A DNA stretch of 64,000 nt from Lysinibacillus pakistanensis (GCA_001312325.1 BBDJ01000016.1:1-64000), one strand, 5' to 3'. Numbered from the stretch's first letter, positions 18,761-27,794 are shown. Numbers and translations are program-made. Notes: generated by a model not told the origin, from the sequence alone.

Positions 18761-19018
18761 TTAATTTAAGTTATTTCCAAAACCATAATTTGCTTTAGGG
18801 CCAGAAGCTCCTTGGAGGTACTCTGTTTCCGCATTTTGAATTTGTTGTCTTACTTGGTTCGCATCAGTCTCAGTTCCGAATTCTACGTTGTTCGTTGAAT
18901 TCATTAAATTTTGATTTGAAAAACGACCAGAAGCTTGCATTTTGTTAGCTTCAGCTTGCTGGATTTTTTTGCCTAATTTGGTCAGCAGTTCGGTTCTTGT
19001 TTCGATTTTTTTTGACAT
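18761..19018 (-). CDS. gamma-type small acid-soluble spore protein (frameshifted)
   Basis: 84 residues with repairs in A runs near 18967-18973 and 19006-19013. ATG 19018 after GGAGGTG. NRTADQIRQKIQQAEANKMQ, ASGRFSNQN and NVEFGTETDANQVRQQIQ are hallmarks of SspE-type gamma SASPs, spore-core amino-acid stores degraded on germination. A CATAATA at 19075-19081 (minus strand) could be a sigma-G -10. It lies inside the prophage limits. A second gamma SASP is at 39745. Confidence 0.82.
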   Translation of the reverse strand: MSKKIETRTELLTKLGKKIQQAEANKMQASGRFSNQNLMNSTNNVEFGTETDANQVRQQIQNAETEYLQGASGPKANYGFGNNLN

Positions 19019-19301
19019 TGATTTCACCTCCTCAAATTAGTCTGTTCAGAAGAGGTTTTATTATCACTAGGAATTATTATGTAATACGCATGAAGTTACT
19101 GATCTTTACCAACAACACTAGTAAGTGATTAAAAAAAATCTAAAACCTATCAAGGAGCCAATGGGAAGTGCAGTATTAAAGGATTAGCTAAAGTATTTAT
19201 CTCAAGCAATTTAAGGTACGGTTTATTCTATTTATTAAATAGCAATGGGATTATGTTTTTATACAAATAATAGAAAGATATTGTGAAGGTGGTTGTTATA
19301 A

Positions 19302-19681
19302 GTGAATGCTATTAAATTTCGAACAAAAATTACGAATCCTAACCATTTAAGTTATGGGGAAATTGTAGAAGTTGAATGGCTTGATTTAAAAAAACAAACG
19401 TATTACTTTCAATGGAGTTGCAACAGCATTAGGTTTTGGAATTGTTGAGCAAGCCAATGATGGAGAATTTAAATTACTACAATACAGATGATAACGAAAT
19501 ATATGCAGGGCATATTGTCCGTATTTATGATGATGAAGAAAATGATGACGGATGGAACGAAGAAGTTATCTTTCATCAGGGAGCATTTTGTGCACGGGAT
19601 GAAAATTTTATTGGTAACGTGCACTTTAGATCACGAATCATAGGTGATGTTTTTAAAGATAAAAAGCTATTATCCAATTGA
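19302..19681 (+). CDS. YopX family phage protein (frameshifted)
   Basis: 126 residues after trimming the A run near 19391 and restoring a two-base slip near 19488. NAIKFRTKI at the start, FKLLQYTDDNEIYAGHIVRI in the middle and IIGDVFKDKKLL at the end match YopX proteins (..LMQYTGLKD..G.EIYEGDIV.., ..VIGNI.ENPEL). Common in Gram-positive phages; function unknown. Confidence 0.75.
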
Positions 19682-19767
19682 AAGAAATTGTTCAGTAGGA
19701 TGAAAAATGAAAAAACAAAATTCTATAAATTGAAGGAATCGACTATAAAATTAAAAATTTTAATGAA

Positions 19768-20181
19768 TTATTCTGGTGGATATTTATACGTCTTTAGATG
19801 AGTGTGATTTATCAATTTAACCTCAGGTCCAAAAGATATTTCATAAGTCATTCGATCCTTTCCTAATGAAATATTATGACCGCCATCAGTTGGTTCAATT
19901 TCAAAAGTAATTGGCAAATCAAAGCCTCGAAAATGATTTCTTTTAGTTTCGATCAATTCAATTTTCCACGGAGTTACATGAGGTGAAGCATCCTTAAAAA
20001 TCTTCGGGTAATAATAGTTAGTCAAATCTTTTTCGATATAAGGGGTAAGCATTAAGATTAGCATATCCTGTAATCTAAGTTCGTTAGAATCCTGAGTGGG
20101 TCCAAACCCTAATACTGTCCTTGGTAGGAAAAATAAAACAAGAGTAATTGTTATTATTAAAGCAGATAGGCCCTTTTTCAT
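19768..20181 (-). CDS. DUF3888 exported protein
   Basis: Intact, 137 residues. Signal peptide KKGLSALIITITLVLFFL. LRLQDMLILMLTPYIEKDLTNYY and GHNISLGKDRMTYEISFGPEVKLINHTH follow DUF3888. ATG 20181 follows GAGGTG. Function unknown. Confidence 0.85.
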   Translation of the reverse strand: MKKGLSALIITITLVLFFLPRTVLGFGPTQDSNELRLQDMLILMLTPYIEKDLTNYYYPKIFKDASPHVTPWKIELIETKRNHFRGFDLPITFEIEPTDGGHNISLGKDRMTYEISFGPEVKLINHTHLKTYKYPPE

Positions 20182-20327
20182 TTATAAAATACACCTCTTT
20201 TATAATATTTTATAAATTTATTATTAACCATCCATTTAAAAGTATGTAGTTTTAAAAAGAGAAGATGGAAAAATACTCAAAATAATTCAACAGTAGTTTA
20301 CTGCACAATATGTAAAAATAAACCGTT

Positions 20328-20375
20328 AAAGGGTCACTTTGGATAGGGTGACCCTTAGTAACTAAATTCGAAGGT
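20328..20375 (+). repeat. dispersed hairpin repeat, copy 1
   Basis: Contains GGGTCAC, a 10-base loop, GTGACCC, then TTAGTAACTAAATTCG. A similar block lies at 37087-37136. Confidence 0.55.
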
Positions 20376-20403
20376 TCATAGTTTATAGCCTCAGAAATAG
20401 GTT

Positions 20404-20598
20404 TTATGTATTTTGTGGTCTCTCGAAAATTAGTTCATAATAAGTACCCATCCCAGGTGCAGTAGTAAAGTCAGGAGTTAAGATTTGAATAAATCTCCAA
20501 CCTTCTTTTGCGTGATTTTTAATTACTTCTCGGTAATCTTCGGTAGGTCTACCTGATATTTTTTTAAACTCAATTTTAACAAACTTATATTCGTACAC
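20404..20598 (-). CDS. DUF4177 family protein
   Basis: Intact, 64 residues. GTG 20598 after AAAGGAGC. MYEYKFVKIEFKK...YREVIKNHAKEGWRFIQI...YYELIFERP is the DUF4177 pattern. Function unknown. Confidence 0.82.
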   Translation of the reverse strand: MYEYKFVKIEFKKISGRPTEDYREVIKNHAKEGWRFIQILTPDFTTAPGMGTYYELIFERPQNT

Positions 20599-20637
20599 TA
20601 GAAACAGCTCCTTTTTAACCAGATTATAACATAAAAA

Positions 20638-20668
20638 AAGCTGCAGCGTTTGCAGACGCTACAGCTCG
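20638..20668. terminator. hairpin terminator
   Basis: AGCTGCAGCGT, 6-base loop, ACGCTACAGCT with an A7 run on its left. It ends the minus-strand side or insulates the next phage gene. Confidence 0.6.
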
Positions 20669-20732
20669 AATTGGTTTATGCCCTTTGACGGTGCTTACAA
20701 CATCATTATACACACCGTAGGAGGGCAAACCT

Positions 20733-21151
20733 ATGAAACAAGGGCAAATAGAATTAAATCGTTATCAGTTGGACAAAGCAATAAAGAAGTACCACGACAA
20801 TATGTGTAAGTACATGAGAATGAAGGATGAGTTGGACTCTTTAACGGCTGCTGCATCTACAACAAAGTATGGTATTGAGGCAACGATGCCTAAAGCTGTT
20901 GGAAGTACAAGTGATCCAGTGCATGCACATGTTCAAATTAGAGCTTCACGCGAGGTACGTATTAACAAAACTAAAAACGAATTGTTGATGGTACAAAATC
21001 TAATCGATAAGGTAACTGGCGACATAGAGCAAGAAGTACTTTATTGGTTACTAGAGGGCATGCCTTTCCGTTGGATTGGTGCAAAGTTAATATGAGTCAT
21101 ACAAGCGTACAACGAGTGCGTGAACGTGTAATTGATATGATGATGAAGTAA
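20733..21151 (+). CDS. phage late-gene transcription regulator, RinA/ArpU-like (frameshifted)
   Basis: About 139 residues with one base missing near 21090. Coiled N-terminal half, then LLEGMPFRWIGAKL, MSHTSVQRVRERVIDMM, an HTH resembling sigma-70 region 4. This size and C-terminal HTH fit the small activators found just before the packaging genes. The packaging genes themselves are gone here. Confidence 0.6.
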
Positions 21152-21156
21152 ACAAA

Positions 21157-21192
21157 AATAACCCTGTCCTCAATGTAAGACAGGGTTATTAA
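21157..21192 (+). terminator. rho-independent terminator
   Basis: AATAACCCTGTCCT...AGACAGGGTTATT stem between converging genes. Confidence 0.75.
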
Positions 21193-21201
21193 CAAAATAT
21201 T

Positions 21202-21501
21202 TTACACTCTCCGAACAACGGCCAAATAAATAGATGATGATATACTTTGAATGAAAAACACAAGCATTACATAATAAATAAAATATTCTTTATCTATTAA
21301 TTTAAACATTGCTACTAGTGCTACTCCAATTAATATACCAACAGTTAGAACAGAATAAGAAAATGACTTGATTTTAAAGATGAGCATTTGACCTCTCTCA
21401 TCTTGCGACTCCATCTTACGTTCAAATGTAGATTTGTAAAATTCTGCAATAATTACTAACACTGCTAAAATACAAATACTAATCGTAGCTACGTTGACCA
21501 T
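21202..21501 (-). CDS. three-segment membrane protein paired with XRE regulator
   Basis: Intact, 99 residues, with hydrophobic segments at about 5-22, 48-68 and 75-92. Its ATG shares a base with the regulator's stop (TAATG), so the two are translationally coupled. HTH plus small membrane protein pairs are common in Firmicutes. Function unknown. Confidence 0.65.
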   Translation of the reverse strand: MVNVATISICILAVLVIIAEFYKSTFERKMESQDERGQMLIFKIKSFSYSVLTVGILIGVALVAMFKLIDKEYFIYYVMLVFFIQSISSSIYLAVVRRV

Positions 21502-21704
21502 TATTCATCCTCCACATAATTAAATACATCCGTTATTTCTTTCTCAAATGAATTAGCAATTTTAAAAGCTAGAATCAAAGACGGATTGTATTTATTTTTC
21601 TCTAAAGCTGCTATAGTTTGTCGACTGACACCAACCACATCAGCTAATTGTTGTTGTGTCCATCCTTTTTCCGCCCTACAAATTACTAATTTGTTATTTA
21701 ACAA
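21501..21704 (-). CDS. XRE-family transcriptional regulator
   Basis: About 67 residues from TTG 21704 after GAGGTGGT; the earlier in-frame start lacks a ribosome binding site. HTH: EKGWTQQQLADVVGVSRQTI, then ALEKNKYNPSLILAFKIAN. It resembles short YgzD-type regulators. It may be the prophage repressor or a cargo regulator. A 9-bp iteron array lies just upstream. Confidence 0.8.
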   Translation of the reverse strand: MLNNKLVICRAEKGWTQQQLADVVGVSRQTIAALEKNKYNPSLILAFKIANSFEKEITDVFNYVEDE

Positions 21705-21774
21705 TAGCACCACCTCATATACCGATTGTAATTTATTTTTTACAAATTGTAAACTATTTATTACATACAATCTA

Positions 21775-21837
21775 GTTACATATGTTCCAAGCGTTTCAAA
21801 TGTGACAGATGTTCCAAATGTTCCAAACGTATCATTT
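21775..21837. repeat. seven tandem 9-bp units upstream of the XRE gene
   Basis: Units start every 9 bases from 21775: GTTACATAT, GTTCCAAGC, GTTTCAAAT, GTGACAGAT, GTTCCAAAT, GTTCCAAAC, GTATCATTT. Consensus GTTCCAAAT. Confidence 0.6.
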
Positions 21838-21919
21838 TAATCAATATACAGTGTAAAATTAAGGGGAGGTCGGAAAGGTAAATCTTTCTTCTTTTGGTAT
21901 TTTTCAAAACAATAAATTA

Positions 21920-21980
21920 CCAGGACAGACCGACCCGCGCTTGACAGACTAGTTCGGAGCGTGACACACACGGCCAGCCC
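21920..21980. other. GC-rich island in AT-rich prophage DNA
   Basis: About 60 bases with GACCGACCCGCGC and CACACGGCCAGCCC, clearly richer in GC than either side and non-coding. It lies where a cos/packaging start would be expected, after the late regulator. The rest of 21841-22290 holds no gene. Confidence 0.3.
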
Positions 21981-22221
21981 ATATTTTTTAAGAGATTAGG
22001 TATCTTAATTAATATAAAAGGCTAAAAAAATGCTGAAGGAGTGGTTTTCATGTGACTTCGTCCACTTTCCATAATTCAGTCAAAAAAAACTAACTACAGT
22101 TACAAAGTGCACGGAAATGCACTATAAAACTAAAACACTTTTCTGCCTTACAAATTACGTCCAGCTCAACGAGTGTGAGAAATGAGCTAACTTGACAATT
22201 AAATATTTTATCGCAGTAGAC

Positions 22222-22253
22222 GAGCCTTATCCCTAGCACGGTAAGGCTTTTTA
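22222..22253 (+). terminator. rho-independent terminator
   Basis: AGCCTTA, 12-base loop, TAAGGCTTTTT. Confidence 0.7.
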
Positions 22254-22291
22254 TTATGAAAACGCAATCAAAAAGATTTCATGTTTTTCGA

Positions 22292-22335
22292 TTTACACAA
22301 CAATATTGATATGTTAAAATGAGAACGTAAGTTCG
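22292..22335 (+). promoter_or_regulatory. sigma-A promoter with LexA-type box
   Basis: TTTACA at 22292-22297, 17-base spacer, TAAAAT at 22315-22320. GAAC-GTAA-GTTC at 22323-22334 matches the Gram-positive SOS box (GAACnnnnGTTC) and covers the expected transcription start. Confidence 0.6.
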
Positions 22336-22370
22336 TATTTTAATTATATTAAGATTGGAGAATGATACAT

Positions 22371-22686
22371 ATGACAAATCCTACAGCAACAAAAGAAGAA
22401 AAGTATTTAGCGTTTTATGGTTTTTTTATCACAATTATCTACTGAGGATAGGTTAGATCATTTGTATAAGAATACATTTAATAAAATGTATAATGTTATA
22501 ACTGAGAATACCAAGCCTAATGAACCTCAAACTCTTAATGATGTATTTACAACTATGGAGCCATACATTAAAAATGACACTTTTTATTATGTAGGAAAGA
22601 TTAAACAACTTATTGAATCTGATTTATGGCAATACATGTTAGCTGAAAAAGCAGATTTTGATGAAAGTGGTTGGGAACCATATTAA
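22371..22686 (+). CDS. 104-residue protein with SOS-type promoter (frameshifted)
   Basis: One base removed from the T run near 22423 gives 104 residues: ATKEEKYLAFYGFLSQLSTE, acidic and helical, ending ADFDESGWEPY. No family recognised. ATG 22371 follows TTGGAG. The LexA-type box upstream suggests DNA-damage induction. Confidence 0.6.
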
Positions 22687-22788
22687 TAGATGCCCCTTAA
22701 CGACTTAACGAACTTACAAAGTCTATCCTTTTTAGGTAGATGTGGTTATGGTGTTTTTTTGTTCTTAAAATTAAGGAGGAATAAAAAA

Positions 22789-23489
22789 ATGGAGAAACAA
22801 TTTATTGAAGAAAAATTAGAGTCATTGTTGAGTGGAAAAGAAGTTCAATTCGGATTAAGTTCAGTAAACCTTACTGGAACAACAAGATTGGTGACAGATG
22901 GTGATATCAATACTGGAATGGTAATGAAACCGGCTTCTCATAGTACGGACCCATCTGCAATAGATACACTACTATATGAGTTTTCATCTCCTCAGAATAT
23001 TGATGCTATTAAAGTACATATTGAAAATAATAATAATGCAACTTATGACTATTTCTGTAAAGACAGTAATAACAGAGACTGTGGAAGTGGTCGAATTGAG
23101 CTTATAGATAATGTAACCAATATTTATTTTTTTGCCTAATAGAATTGCAGATGTAAAGAAAATTTTTATTCAACACTCAAACAAAGAGAGTGTAAAAGTT
23201 CTAGAGTGGGATGTTTACACTGACCGTTCACTTGATCCAAAACCAACGGCTAATAGAGCAATATTGACTATCACATTGTTAAATGAAGTACAAAAAGAAT
23301 ATGACTTATCTACTGAAGAAGTACAAACGTTCCTTACATGGTTTGATGAACGTACTAAGGGAAATGGACTAGAAGAATATGCATTTGAAAAAAACATGGA
23401 ATAAAGGACCATTCTCTAATCGAACTGAGTATATTATCTACAGTAAAATTCTTATGTTTGAAGTTGATGAATATGTTATTGAAATGTAA
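22789..23489 (+). CDS. discoidin-like + conserved C-terminal domain protein (frameshifted)
   Basis: 232 residues after trimming runs near 23129 and 23389. ATG 22789 follows AAGGAGG. The N-terminal part (GLSSVNLTGTTRLVTDGDIN, ...LLYEFSSPQNIDAIKVHIEN) looks like a galactose-binding/discoidin beta sandwich. The last 75 residues (ILTITLLNEVQKEYDL...FLTWFDE...TEYIIYSKILMFEVDEY) match the end of the Ig-like protein at 27795. Probably a surface-binding or tail-tip-derived protein; no signal peptide. Confidence 0.6.
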
Positions 23490-23528
23490 TTAGTTATAAT
23501 AGTAATTTTAATGTTAACAAGTAATTAA

Positions 23529-23560
23529 GAAGTCACACTCTAAATGAGATGTGGCTTTTT
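23529..23560 (+). terminator. rho-independent terminator
   Basis: AAGTCACACTC, 5-base loop, GAGATGTGGCTTTTT. Confidence 0.7.
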
Positions 23561-23706
23561 ATTTTGAAAATAACCTAATAAATATTTCCATAAACACGAT
23601 TGCAGATGCATATAGAGTAAGTTTGTTTTACTAAAATTATAAATTTATGGTAATATCTACAACGTAACTTTATTAAGTTTATAATTTCATAGAAAGAGAC
23701 TAAATT

Positions 23707-24099
23707 ATGACAGAAAACATTATTGTTCAAAAAGTTAAAAAAACTATATCTGGAATTGAAATAGGTTACTTTGACACTGCGAAATCCTATATTTATGATG
23801 AGTACTTTAAATATTTTGATGATGATGATCGAGAGACTAAAAAATATGCGTTATTTCTTTTTGTTTGCATGTTAGAAAACTGGTATAGTAAATCAACTTT
23901 TGTCTTCAAATCGGAGAAGGAACGTTTAAAATACAATATTGGTAAAAATGATAACTTTTATAATTTTGAGGACTATTTAACTTCATTGTTAGATCACCAT
24001 CAAAAAGTTAAACAAGAATTTCCTTATATATTTGAAACTATTATATTGTACTTAATTTTGATTGAGGAAGAAAAAGGTCTGACTTATGAATTTGTTTAA
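23707..24099 (+). CDS. 130-residue hypothetical protein
   Basis: Intact, with no long A/T run. Highly charged and aromatic-rich (DEYFKYFDDDDRETKKYALF), with a hydrophobic helix FVCMLENW and another at the end. AGAAAGAG before ATG 23707. No family recognised; between terminators, so monocistronic. Confidence 0.6.
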   Translation: MTENIIVQKVKKTISGIEIGYFDTAKSYIYDEYFKYFDDDDRETKKYALFLFVCMLENWYSKSTFVFKSEKERLKYNIGKNDNFYNFEDYLTSLLDHHQKVKQEFPYIFETIILYLILIEEEKGLTYEFV

Positions 24100-24202
24100 A
24101 ATTGTAGATAATTTCCTTTTGTGATAGTAAGTTTTTTTTCTGTATAATTTTTACTGTAAGTAATTGTTAAATTAAAAACTAATGATGAAGAGAGGGAGAC
24201 TC

Positions 24203-24532
24203 ATGACTTGTACAAAAGGTGAACAAGGACGCAACATGGGACAAACAAACAAAGAATTAAGAAAAGAAATACAAGACGACATCATAGAAAAAATCAATAA
24301 TATAAATGATATTAGAAGAACTGCAGATAGTATTTATACATCAGCTAATTTTCATTTAGATTCTAAACAATTACCTAATACGAAAAACTTCAAAGTGGAG
24401 ATACAGTATAGAACAGGAAAGAAACAAACGGTCTCTGTAATCGAGGTAAAAGATACGGCTACTATTACTGCAGAAGTTCATCAGGCATTGACTAACAGTT
24501 TGAAGGATGGGTATAAGTGGATTGTTTCATAA
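24203..24532 (+). CDS. 109-residue hypothetical protein
   Basis: Intact. ATG 24203 is preferred because AGAGGGAG ends four bases before it. Basic and helical first half (KELRKEIQDDIIEKINN), then a possible strand-rich half with VEIQYRTGKKQTVSVIEV and EVHQALTNSLKDGYKW. No family recognised. Confidence 0.55.
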   Translation: MTCTKGEQGRNMGQTNKELRKEIQDDIIEKINNINDIRRTADSIYTSANFHLDSKQLPNTKNFKVEIQYRTGKKQTVSVIEVKDTATITAEVHQALTNSLKDGYKWIVS

Positions 24533-24611
24533 AAAATCAATGTAGTGATCTAGATTAGATATAGATTTAGGACAAGTTTGATTTAATATTAATATTCTAA
24601 TAGTTAATTTA

Positions 24612-24637
24612 AGGCATCTCATTATGAGGTGCTTTTT
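24612..24637 (+). terminator. rho-independent terminator
   Basis: GCATCTCATTATGAGGTGC followed by T5. Confidence 0.7.
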
Positions 24638-24755
24638 ATTATGAAAATAATCTATAACAAACATTTCCTTTTAATCTATGAATGTAGAATGGAGTCATAG
24701 ACACATCCTGGTTAAGTAAGTATTATTATAACTAAGAGAGGACGTGTCTTTTTTT

Positions 24756-25363
24756 ATGAGTCAAAAAAAGATTCAATAAAGAATTTAAACAAACTGTTGT
24801 GGAGCTTTATCACTCTGGTACACCAGTCAGTCAACTGTCTAGCGAATATGGCGTTTCTGAAGTAACTATTTATAAATGGATTAAGTTACATTCTCCAATC
24901 GAAGGTGCAGAAGAATTAACTGCAGCGGAAGTTTCTTCGATCCAAAAAGAAAATCTTCGGTTAAAGCAGGAGATTGAAATCTTAAAAAAAGGCTATGACC
25001 ATATTCGCGAAAAAGTAACAGAACAAGAACTCATTGACCATATTGAAAACGAAAGCGAACATTATCCTATTCAATTAATGTGTCGCGTTTTAAAGGTACC
25101 CAAAAGTACGTATTATCAGTCTTTCCACAAGAAACCAAGCGTGTACGAAGTTGAAAACAAAAAAAATTACAGGACGTATTTGTGCCATTCATAAAGAAAG
25201 TGATGGACGATACGGTGCGCCGAAAATACATGCACAGTTACTCAAAGAAGGCGTGAAAGTTAGTATTAAACGCGTACAACGACTCATGAAAAAAGCTGGT
25301 ATTCGCTCGAACATCACAAAAAAAGTACCGTCCGACGCCAACACAAAAGCCCGTGGTTATTAG
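24756..25363 (+). pseudogene. IS3-family transposase remnant without catalytic domain
   Basis: 201 codons after trimming A runs near 24763 and 25159-25166. OrfA-type HTH (QLSSEYGVSEVTIYKWIK) and leucine-zipper helix (KENLRLKQEIEILKK), then the HTH_21 region of OrfB (DGRYGAPKIHAQLLKEG, VKRVQRLMKKAGI). It stops at ...NTKARGY just before the DDE integrase core. No right inverted repeat was found. Dead remnant within the prophage. Confidence 0.8.
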
Positions 25364-25427
25364 ATGGCGAGTATTTGATTTTATAGGGTTTTTACGGATA
25401 ATAGAAACTAAGGGAGATGATTCTAAG

Positions 25428-25804
25428 TTGATAGAAAAAAAACGTCAACACCGAAGTTTCAGGAGATATAATAGTTACTCACCTAATAGGTCAAATAAAA
25501 ATTGAAGATGTTAATGATTGGTTTAATGGTTTTGAAAAGGTGTGCCGGCAATTTATTTCTGGAGGTCGAGAATACAAATTGTTGGTAGATAGAAAAGGAT
25601 ACATTCCAGACCATTTTTCTGTTCAGAAAGAATGGAAAGATAAGTTTTTTTAATAATACCATTCTAAAACACAGCAAAGCAATTGGGTTTCTCCTTGAAG
25701 AAGGAGAGATAATGAACCACTTAAAGCAATCCAACACAAAAGGGTCTATTGAATTTTTCGATAATTATGAACAGGCATTCAAATGGCTGAGAGATTTTAA
25801 ATAG
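25428..25804 (+). CDS. STAS/SpoIIAA-like protein (frameshifted)
   Basis: 124 residues after trimming the A run near 25434 and the T run near 25645. TTG 25428 follows GGGAGATG. The strand-helix pattern (IIVTHLIGQIKIEDVNDWF, YKLLVDRKGY, AIGFLLEEGEI, EQAFKWLRDF) resembles STAS/SpoIIAA-like single-domain proteins. Function unknown. Confidence 0.5.
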
Positions 25805-25842
25805 TTGATGTAATATTTTAAGCAATAACAAATAACAATTTG

Positions 25843-25868
25843 CCTTCCACATGATTGTGGAGGGCTTT
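25843..25868 (+). terminator. rho-independent terminator
   Basis: CCTTCCACATGATTGTGGAGGG followed by CTTTT. Confidence 0.6.
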
Positions 25869-25893
25869 TATTATGCAAAAAGGAAGGTGTAAT

Positions 25894-26305
25894 ATGAAAA
25901 CAGACACGCTATATACATCACTCATAGGCGGCTCAATGGCATGGGTCGCTTATTTTGTTGGTGGCCTCGACCATCTAGTAAAAGCTTTCGCTATATTTAT
26001 GGCTATGGATTATACGCTCGGAATTATGGTCGGTTACTTATTTAAAATGTCGAAAGTAAAAAGGCGTTTAAAGGGCTGATTAAAAAGTTTGCCATGATTT
26101 TAATGGTTATTGCTGCAGTACAACTAGACCTAGCTACAGAGAGTGGTAACTTCATGCGTAATGCTATGATTCTATTTTTGATTGGTATGGAAGGTATAAG
26201 CATTTATAGATAATTTAGGGAAGCATTAAAGTACCGAAATTTTTAGAAAATGCATTCTCTCAATTACAAATTGATAATGATGATAAAAAGGGTGATAAAC
26301 AATGA
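25894..26305 (+). CDS. phage holin (frameshifted)
   Basis: About 136 residues after three single-base repairs (near 26060, 26208 and 26218). ATG 25894 follows AAAGGAAGG. Membrane segments at SLIGGSMAWVAYFVGGL, VKAFAIFMAMDYTLGIMVGY and AMILMVIAAVQLDL, then MRNAMILFLIGMEGISI and a charged tail, as in the toxin-secretion/lysis holin family. It forms membrane pores that release endolysin. The stop overlaps the endolysin start (ATGA). Confidence 0.78.
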
Positions 26306-26966
26306 CTAGCGTAACAACAACATGTCGAGACCTAGCCGAGCTATTGCCAGCTGCACAAACTGCCTGCCGATTTTTGTTCCAGGAGTGTTTTAAAGCTGGC
26401 ATTAAGAACATCTTTATTACAGAGACGTATCGCTCACAGGAACGCCAAAATTACTTTATATGCACAAGGGAGAACACGACCTGGGCAAATTGTTACCTGG
26501 ACACTTTCTAGCAATCATAAAGCTCGTCTAGCTTGGGATATTGCTGTAGGTCCTCCACAGTCTTTATATGATGTAACGACACTTACTCGAGTAGGGGCTA
26601 TTGCAAAAAAAGTTAGGCATTACATGGGGAGGCACATGGACAGGCAATATTGATCGACCACATTTTTAGGTTAAAGCAAACTGGAAGATGCCTGCAGGTT
26701 ATAAATTAGGAAAAATAATCGTTCCAAGTAATAGTAAAATGCAAGTTCAACTAATTGTAGAAGATAAACCAAAGGAGGAAATTAAATTGGCTCAATGGAA
26801 TCCAGGAAGTCTAGCTATGAAAACTGAAACGGAGAATTTTATTGCACAGGCGGTTAAAGATGGTATTATTCAGGAATCTCATTTGAAGGATTTACAGAAT
26901 GGTACCATGACAACTGATCGATTAATTGGTCTGTACATTACAATTCAACAAAGACGAGGTAAATAA
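26302..26966 (+). pseudogene. M15-family L-Ala-D-Glu endopeptidase endolysin (frameshift and nonsense)
   Basis: 220 codons. N-terminal zinc-peptidase domain like CwlK: FITETYRSQERQN, SSNHKARLAWDIAV (His and Asp ligands), GNIDRPHF (His ligand). The codon after HF is TAG at 26668-26670 where this family has Glu, a nonsense change that would remove the C-terminal part. Two single-base shifts also occur near 26457 and 26606. The C-terminal 75 residues (MKTETENFIAQAVKDGIIQE) look like a small helical wall-binding or phage-derived tail. Confidence 0.75.
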
Positions 26967-26970
26967 TACA

Positions 26971-27010
26971 GAAGATCAAGATAGCTTAATTTCCTTCTTG
27001 GTCTTTTTAT
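26971..27010 (+). terminator. terminator after the lysis genes
   Basis: AGATCAAG pairs with CTTGGTCTTTTT. Confidence 0.5.
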
Positions 27011-27050
27011 GCTAAAAAAATGCGTATAGTTCCAAAAAGGAGGTCGTGAA

Positions 27051-27704
27051 TTGTTTAAAAAGAAATTTTCAAAAATATGGTTATTACTTTTAGTGATTGT
27101 GGGTGGTTCATTCATGTATTTTTCTAATGCATCAATTCAATATGCAGAAGAAGCAAACGAACCAATGAAAGAATTGAGTAATAATGAGTTATTAAATCTC
27201 ATCAATAAATACGACCCCTTAATTGTTAATATGTCTAACAAACTACGTGATGAAAAATATGGTTTTCTATTAGATTATGGTATTTTACCTAGCGGTGAAA
27301 TTGAAATAATAGTAAATTTACCATACAAAGTTAATAAAGAAACGAAGAAAAAAATAGAAAATATCATCAAAAATGTTGTAAAAGAAAATAACTTGAAATC
27401 AGATTTTTTTGCAATAAATGTAAGGAATCATTATGAACAATCTGAAAATCTCTCGGTAGGACTAAGTTATAATAATTTAATGGGGCATATACTAGAAAAT
27501 ATGTCGGAAAAAAACTATGGTTCTTTTAGTGTAAATCATAATATTTCTTCGGAAAGTATTAACATAGAAGTTAATTTAACAGAGGATAAAAAAGATAGTA
27601 CTCAAAAAGAAGTTAAAGAATTAGTTGAAAAAACAATAACAGAAAATAATTTTAATCCGAACAAATTCCAAATTACAATTAATAATAATATTCATGTAAA
27701 ATAA
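27051..27704 (+). CDS. exported protein of unknown function
   Basis: Intact, 217 residues. TTG 27051 after AAGGAGGTCG. Signal sequence KIWLLLLVIVGGSFMYF with likely cleavage after ...NASIQYA. The mature part has two similar halves (GEIEIIVNLPYKVNKETKKK / INIEVNLTEDKKDSTQKE, both followed by I+..V.ENN), an apparent internal duplication of about 85 residues. No family recognised. Confidence 0.6.
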   Translation: MFKKKFSKIWLLLLVIVGGSFMYFSNASIQYAEEANEPMKELSNNELLNLINKYDPLIVNMSNKLRDEKYGFLLDYGILPSGEIEIIVNLPYKVNKETKKKIENIIKNVVKENNLKSDFFAINVRNHYEQSENLSVGLSYNNLMGHILENMSEKNYGSFSVNHNISSESINIEVNLTEDKKDSTQKEVKELVEKTITENNFNPNKFQITINNNIHVK

Positions 27705-27752
27705 ATACTTTTAAAATAACTACTTTGTAAAAGAATAGTTAAATATTCAAAA

Positions 27753-27792
27753 CCCAGGTACTCAATTAATTTTGAGCCTGGGCTTTTTTTGT
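27753..27792. terminator. terminator (also a short repeat)
   Basis: CCCAGGTACTCAATTAATTT then GAGCCTGGGC and T7. A close copy without perfect pairing lies at 30828-30866. Confidence 0.75.
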
Positions 27793-27794
27793 AT

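Noticed and set aside
21586..21840. Protein-coding ORF with Val-Pro-Asn repeats on the plus strand
   Set aside because: It is largely antisense to the XRE gene and lacks a ribosome binding site; the repeat is better described as DNA iterons, though coding origin cannot be excluded.
25151..25363. Functional IS3 transposase
   Set aside because: The frame ends before the DDE domain and no right inverted repeat was found.
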